This document shows positions 58,007 through 64,000 of a DNA stretch of 64,000 nt, piece after piece. The notes beneath the pieces were generated by a model. It did no database searches. It saw only the letters and a program-made list of their open reading frames with translations, and was not told the DNA's origin. Origin of the DNA: Suillus spraguei (taxonomy: Eukaryota > Basidiomycota > Agaricomycetes > Boletales > Suillaceae). Within the stretch, counting starts at the first letter, position 1. Each line of letters opens with the position of its first letter. Location of the stretch: assembly GCA_016800925.1 (NCBI GenBank), contig JABCPU010000006.1, positions 477,570 to 541,569 of the forward strand, given 5' to 3'. A program made the position numbers and the translations under genes.

Positions 58007-59450
58007 ATGGAACCCAACAGCACTGCCGAGCTTAGACGATGGTTCACTACCCATGGCGGTTTTATTCATCCCTTTGTCTCTTTGTCCCAAGGTGCTTGAT
58101 CTAACACGTAGACACTTTATATGCTTTCCACCATTTACTTTCACCGTCAGGCAAATTCGGACTCTCTGCTATCGCGCAAGACACTATCCATGCTGATACT
58201 ACGATTGTGTCTTGTCCATTTTCATTGGCAATCGACGTGGAGTGTTCTATGCATGCTCTGACAGTGCTGTTTGGCGAATCGTCTCTCGTTGATCTTCAGT
58301 CGTGGTCGGAAAGGCAGCTGATTTGCACTTACATATGCTTACACTGGGTCTTCCCCGATTCAAGGCGCGTTCAATTAATCCCGTCTCTCTGCGTACGTAG
58401 TTGATCATACATTACAGCCCAATTCCTGATGCCCTTCGACATCTTCCTTACCTGAAAAGCCTTCCACCTGCGGACGCGCTCCTAACGCCGCTCCAATTCA
58501 CGCCATCTGAACTCGAAGCTTTCCAAGGAACTAACATACACGGCGCTACACGTGATCGTCAGGAAAGCTGGAGTGCTGATTGGAATAAGTGTCAAACCTT
58601 CATCCACGCCGTTAATCCGGATTGGGCTGAAAGATACACTTGGTACGTGTTTCCCGTGCTTGTTTTCTCCGCGTACGCTCCTCAAACCAGATCAGGGACA
58701 ATCATCTAAGAGCATCGACGTATCTTTCAACCCGCGCATTTCCATCTACACTTCTATCTCGATCTCCTACACTTCAGACTACCTCCTCGAGTTATCCGTT
58801 CATGCTTCCGGGCGTAGATATTCTCAACCATTCGCGTGGACAGCCAGTCTCTTGGTGCACATCATACCCGGAAGGAAGTACGAAAGTCAGGGATGACTCG
58901 GCTACTATTTCGATCATTTCGCATACCACGACACCTCTTGGCGAAGAAGTCTTTAACAACTATGGGCTCAAAGCGAACGATGAGCTGATCCTCGGTTATG
59001 GCTTCTCGCTCCCACAAAATCCCGATGACAAAATTACGCTACAGCTAGGTGGGTCCTCTAATAAGTGGGCGATCGGTCGTCTTGCGAGCGGTGCGGAAGG
59101 ACTCTGGAACGAAGTGAGGCGGTTGGTAGCTGAGACTCCGGGGGAGATTGGGTATGAAGATGATTTAGAAGCAGCACAGTTGTTATTGGATATGGTTCAG
59201 AAGAAGTACGAATCACTTCCCGGCCTTCCGGACGAGAACGACGCTAGCATACGCCCAGCGGTAAGACTGATGCTCAAACATTACCTGGAAGGTGGGTTGT
59301 TGGGAAACTGGTTGCGATGTTTCCTGACCTCATTTACTAGGGCAACGTGACATTCTTACTTCGTTGAAAACGTACTTTGAGGAGAGACAAGAGGCCGCGG
59401 TGGAGGCTGCGAGGGATGAAGGTATTGAATTAGTGTTTGATGATGAGTGA
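58007..59450 (+). CDS. SET-domain protein-lysine methyltransferase (RKM/LSMT/SETD6-like)
   Basis: Start ATG 58007 gives MEPNSTAELRRWFTTHGGFI, a typical opening of the Rubisco-LSMT/SETD6-type SET family; exon 2 (58151-58364) gives GKFGLSAIAQDTIHADTTIV. The insert region (LLTPLQFTPSELEAFQGTNI) precedes ASTYLSTRAFPSTLL, PGVDILNHSRGQPVSW (the NHS AdoMet-binding motif) and GEEVFNNYGLKANDELILGY (the catalytic NYG motif). The C-terminal substrate-binding helices end RDEGIELVFDDE, stop 59450. Substrates are likely ribosomal or other non-histone proteins, by family. The junction near 58365 is ambiguous: a 53-nt GC-AG intron (58365-58417) or a 32-nt GT-AG intron (58369-58400); both keep frame. The gene looks intact. 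Confidence 0.85.
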
Positions 59451-60654
59451 ATAAGGATAACTTTTGTTGGGAGCGCACACCTGAAGCGCCTGCGACATAT
59501 GTAGCGATATCGAGCAAAGATATAAAAGCCAGTTCTAGAAGAGATAGTCCAGTGCCGTGAACATTCAGACCTTAAAGTTGGAGGATCGTCATGCGGCTTC
59601 ATGAATAACAAATCTTACTACCAATAAGGAACATGCAAACAACCGATGAACGCCTGTTCAGTGTGCCAAAGACCAAACACTAAACCGTTCCGATTTCTCC
59701 ATGACTATAAACTTCCAACGCCCGCAGTAATATGAACCATAGTAGTACATGTCAACCTCTCTTAAAAATTCTATGGTATGTATGATATTAGTCGGTGTTC
59801 CTGAAGTTGCTACTGCAAATTTACCTGCCAGTGACTATGTCCTCCGAGATCTCGGCCCGCGCTGTTATAACCATAAAACTACCACCCAAGGCCAGATTGC
59901 GGCTGCCATACTGACGGCAATGACCCTATTCCTTGAATCTATTATCAGCTTCGTGATTAATACTAACAAATGAAACTTACTTACCGATATGTAGCAGCAC
60001 CCACGAGTACCACCTCCATTGGCACGGTGCGGCCTAGTGAGCTCCCAAAGTGGACTTGAGAGTCACCTTAGGGCGACAGTAACATGAAGTGGAGAGAAGA
60101 ATACACAACAACGATAAGAGCGCTAAACTCCAGACAAAGCTCACTGCCCTGCAGCATATGAGTGTTCAGGTGAAGGTTCGAGTCGCGAATCTATTTAGGT
60201 GATGACGATTGCATGTGCGAATGATATAGTACTATTTATGGTAATTTTGTTTAGGTCCATATTGATATTATCGAAGGCGATGAGAGCGCTGGGCAGCGAG
60301 AGGATGAGTGAGTGATGGCAGTAAAGGTGTCGCTGTAGTACTAGTGGTGCGGTATCATGCACAGCGAGGTCCAAGGGCACTACAGCCTCCAACTCAGATC
60401 GGTCCTTTGTTTGACCTTTTGTTTGGCACGCAAAATTATTTGATTTATTTTGTGCAGTGCCAGCACTGGAGCCAAGTCTCGCGTCAAACCAAGTCACCTA
60501 GTCGAGGGGAACAATGCAGCGTGCTTGAGAAGACAAACTAAGGCAAAAGGCACTCAACAAGAAAGATAGATTGAGGCCGGGACTGGGGAGTTCACCCCCT
60601 GTCGGATTTGCGATATCAGGTATGACTCTGCCAGTGGTGGGTCCTCAGTATATA
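59451..60654. other. Intergenic, no gene recognised
   Basis: No domain-bearing frame. A 74-codon frame at 59749 ends in a hydrophobic stretch but has no family resemblance. Confidence 0.4.
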
Positions 60655-62905
60655 CATCATATAAATTCTCTTACTCCCCTACATGCACTATGTCAATACG
60701 TAATTCATGCAGGTATTGTAAGAGAGTCCCAAGAAAGTACTATAAACACTGATTGATGGGTTTATCTGACCCGACTTGCTTGTGTATCCGTCCGTCCAGC
60801 ATTAGTCCTCGGAGCATACCGTCATACAAGGTTCGGGGTCCTTGCCATCCACGTTACGAGAGAGGTATCTGTAGAGATGCCACAAGAAGCATTGAGACGG
60901 TCCGATCTCCAGAAGTCCCTGTGCATTCGCGTGACCATGACAGATTGAACGACAACCTGAGACCTGCTGCGTAATGAGCAACATTACTTCCTCCGAAATG
61001 AAAATAGACAGACTGTACAAGAACATGCACAACTGGAAACTAAGTCTCTTGTTAGTGGAGTGGCTTCGAATGTACACAATAACTTACCGGAAGAAAAATT
61101 GCGGCGAGAATGACACTAAGAGAAAAGGCTGCAACATTCAGAAAGTAAATATGTGAGGTATTTATTGATCTACGGGCACCAACCAAAGCCGCAACAACAA
61201 TACAGCGCATTCTGTCGCAAGAGGCCGGTCATGAGACGGTTGCCAATTCTCCACCCTCCCTGATTCTTGACGGTGCCATACAGCAGAAACAACAGTATTT
61301 CTGAAATTGTGTGAATGCATGGGAACGTAATTAGTTCAATATCATATCAGCAGCGCTCCCACACGAACGTATCTCTGAGACAATGAGCAAGCTAAACGCT
61401 ATAACTACCATGGAGCGAGTCTTCGTGTCCAGATTCCTGATAATGCCAGGGATCCAGCATGGTTCTGTATGCCAGAGGTAGGTTGCTAAGCATGCAAAGA
61501 GTTCAACTTGAATGTCTACATACCGGGGACTGAAAAGTTAATTTCATACAGGCAGATGACACCCCCTGCTAAATAGACCTGCAGGAAATTTATCATCTGG
61601 AGTTGGCCACGGACTCCACAAATTGGTCTCACAATGATGCTGATGACTGCGTACACCGCAAACCGTCTCCCCCGTTCCCATACTGCATACAATCTGAGTA
61701 TGAAGATACCTGAACCAGTACAAATGTTAGAGTGTAAAATAAATATAGCTAGGTGATTGCTCTACCTACCCTCGGCGCAAAGGACCGTTAGTACTCCTAC
61801 ATCTGGACATGGAGTCAGTAAGTGTTGTCGTGGCGAAGTGTCACCATACTCACAGGAATTGATGATATTATAAGTGCGGCAAATCTATAATCGGAATGGG
61901 ATGAATTCCGTTGTCTGCGACACTTCCACTTGGTTACACATACTGGGATTGGGGCATCAGGGTGAAAACACACTGAAAACCATTGTTAAAGAGATCAGAC
62001 TGTGAAGGAGGAAAATTTGTAGATGTGTGCTGGACACTCACCGAGCAAATCAAATATCAGGAAGACACATGGCAAGTGGCTGCAAGTGAAATACAGGAAT
62101 GTGCAGAAGCCCCATCGAGACTCAACGAGATAAGTGACCTGAACCGACTGCAGATCAGTGCACTCTCAGATGCTAAGTAAATTTGTACTTGCCGCGTCGG
62201 GCAGGCACAGGATGTAGTCATACAACTAAATATCCGAGTACAATATTAGTCACTATGCCGAGGACAGTGCAACTTCTATAGCTCACCCAAAGCGATATCA
62301 GTGCAACTATCAGCAACTCGAGGGATCAACCGCTGAAAGCAACTGATAATGGATAACAACCGCACCATAGACGTGCTGGGACGAGGGCATCAGTGATGCC
62401 GCAGGATTGACCTGGACTCGATAACGAGATTCGTGACACTCACGTTTGAGTTCAAATGTAAGAGCAAGTCAGCTTGTGTCACTTGCCATGAAGCACTCAT
62501 AATCGCACTAGCTTATGCGAATTGACACTGCTTCAAGTCTATGGGATATAAAAGAAGTATGTAGTTCATGCACGGCAGCATAATAAGCATGGGCGCACGC
62601 AAGAACACATACCGTGTACGTCTTGCGAGCTGTGTAGTGTCATCTTCCACGTTCTCTGAAACGTTGCTTGGTCGGCAACTGCCCGACTCGATCACTAAAC
62701 AATGCTAGGATGCATACATATCCACTTCGTTCTTTTTTTAGTGATAGACTGGCAGATTTCACGTCTTTGGTCTTACCACTTTAAATTTACTTGTGGAGCT
62801 GGACAAACAAAAAGGTCCCGCTTATTACGATAAAATGTGCGACAGCCGGGAGCTAAGCTCGGGGAGAATGTCGGAAGCGGCGAACTTCAGAGGTATTCCT
62901 ACTAA
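60655..62905 (-). repeat. 2.3-kb repeat, right arm of an inverted pair (partner 41,865-44,165)
   Basis: It matches the reverse complement of the left arm throughout, including 5' and 3' flanks of the DUF6533-type gene. It lacks the left half of the palindrome found at 42003-42155. Confidence 0.8.
60750..62482 (-). pseudogene. DUF6533-type multi-membrane gene, subfamily B, copy 3
   Basis: It is a reverse-strand paralogue of the gene at 42330. The codon aligned with the start of copy 2 is GTG here (62482-62480), so the start appears lost. The core reads VYDYILCLPDA, a GC-AG intron (62192-62139), then VTYLVESRWGFCTFLYFTCS. The C-terminal part contains EFVYFRFGGSNVAHYAAGLR (~60,990) and the SRECTGTSGDRTVSMLL stretch. 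Several frame changes relative to copy 2 support decay. Confidence 0.55.
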
Positions 62906-64000
62906 TCTGGGTGTGGCAGCGCACAAAAAGCAGCTTTTTGTGCGTTGGATTTAGTATAGCCGGTATATTCTATTCTGGATTATTTTGCCTACGGAAAGTC
63001 ATCCACTTTAGGCATAGTTTCGTGATGTACGTGAGCACGACCTGAGAGTCTCAAAAATATTACCAATACCGTTGATATGTTAATGTACTGTAGAGATACG
63101 CACTTAGCTTCGTCACAGCGTCACACGTCCGACGAATCGAAGCTATTTCGTGTGACCGTCACACAAAATTGAAGTCATCGAAGGTAAATTGTGACACATG
63201 GTAAAACATGAAAAAAACATAGATTAGGGTCAATATTTCCAAAAAAAATTGTACTGAGTATTTTCCATGCGTCTGTGCTTTACGACCAAAAATCTCTTGG
63301 TGATGGAAGCTGCAAGCTCTTGGCCCAACTTTCTGCCTTGTTGCAAGCCAGCAGATTGCCAGAATCATCAGTACAAGCCTGAGGCCTAACATATTAACAG
63401 ATAGGTGAATACAAAGTGCTCCATTGCAAACGCAAGCTTGAGGATCATTGATAAATTGAGAGCCTGTTGCTGCAGGCAGTGGTGACAGTTCAAAGCTGTT
63501 TCTGAGGTGTCACAGGTCACAGCAGTCTTCGAATCTTTGAAGCTAAGGTTCGGTTGGTCACACCCGGATGATGTCGAAGCTAAGTGCATATCTCTACAGT
63601 ATACTGAAATAATCCCCTGTATGCTCATTCAATCAAATTTAGTCTGGTCCTTGATGGACGATAGCTTTGCAGTCCAGCAGCTGCTTCTTGACAAAGATGA
63701 GGCTGAACATTTCGGTGACGATGAGAGACTTATGGTGCTTGCTGCTGCTATCATTGCTGGGAGTGAGGTATCATGACAAGAGCGCTGAAACGAAGAAACT
63801 AGTGCTGGCCTAAGTATAAGCACAGTGTTAATCCTACTAAAGGCGCGAGTGAGATGTTTGACCCAAGAGGACTGCAAATAGAAGCAATTCCTTCAAAGTT
63901 AGTGTGTGTCACAAATTCCAAATACAAATCATTACTCTTTTCTCAATTTTCCTAAAGCGTCTAAACCCAGCATTAAGACAAACCCAAATCCTATCGGAAA
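62906..64000. other. Right window edge; possible 5' end of a DDE transposase-like frame at 63507-63776
   Basis: The plus-strand frame ends LLLDKDEAEHFGDDERLMVL then AAAIIAGSEVS and TGA. That acidic opening is reminiscent of the N-terminus of basidiomycete Harbinger/DDE_4-type transposases. No catalytic motif is in the window and later frames are broken, so this is only a hint. Nothing else was recognised. Confidence 0.25.

Noticed and set aside
1..64000. CRISPR arrays, bacterial operons, ribosomal RNA genes
   Set aside because: None seen; the intron-rich gene structure is clearly eukaryotic and no regular short repeat-spacer pattern is present.

Overview
The window looks like nuclear DNA of a filamentous basidiomycete. 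Genes are split by many short (about 50-60 nt) GT-AG introns, with some GC-AG introns, and there are no bacterial-style operons. The lineage-specific multi-membrane DUF6533 family and the style of the ABC, F-box and zinc-finger genes fit Agaricomycetes, most likely the Rhizoctonia/Ceratobasidium group. That placement is inference from gene content. All family calls come from reading translations by eye; no search was run.

The left third (1-19 kb) is a gene-poor, duplicated accessory region. The 3' end of one ABCC/YOR1-like transporter lies at 1-172. A second transporter (4537-10799) ends in a copy of the same sequence and is damaged. Around them lie two fairly complete DUF6533 multi-membrane genes (1770-3470, 17260-18944), two 3' relics of such genes (to 11842 and 14722), a decayed F-box/LRR gene and a relic copied from the ankyrin gene further right.

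The middle (19.7-36 kb) is the housekeeping-like part: a 925-residue ankyrin protein, the mRNA export receptor Mex67/NXF1, a three-finger C2H2 protein, an AT-hook/Myb-like protein, a GFA/CENP-V zinc protein, a decayed DUF1295 reductase-like gene and an intact paraoxonase-like beta-propeller protein. Most are on the minus strand.

The right part (36-64 kb) mixes core genes with repeats. Core genes are a Bqt4-like APSES protein, 6-phosphofructokinase and a SET-domain methyltransferase. Three copies of a second DUF6533-like subfamily start at 38.0, 42.3 and 62.5 kb. Two of them sit in 2.3-kb inverted repeats (41.87-44.17 and 60.66-62.91 kb) that bracket a 16.5-kb block holding bqt4, PFK, the oxidase and the SET gene.

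The most striking structure is at 51.2-56.0 kb. A flavin amine oxidase gene is split by a 2.63-kb palindromic element with arms of about 1.1 kb. The element is flanked by a 7-bp duplication, and removing it with one duplicate restores the reading frame. The whole oxidase locus is in turn bracketed by 30-bp inverted repeats.
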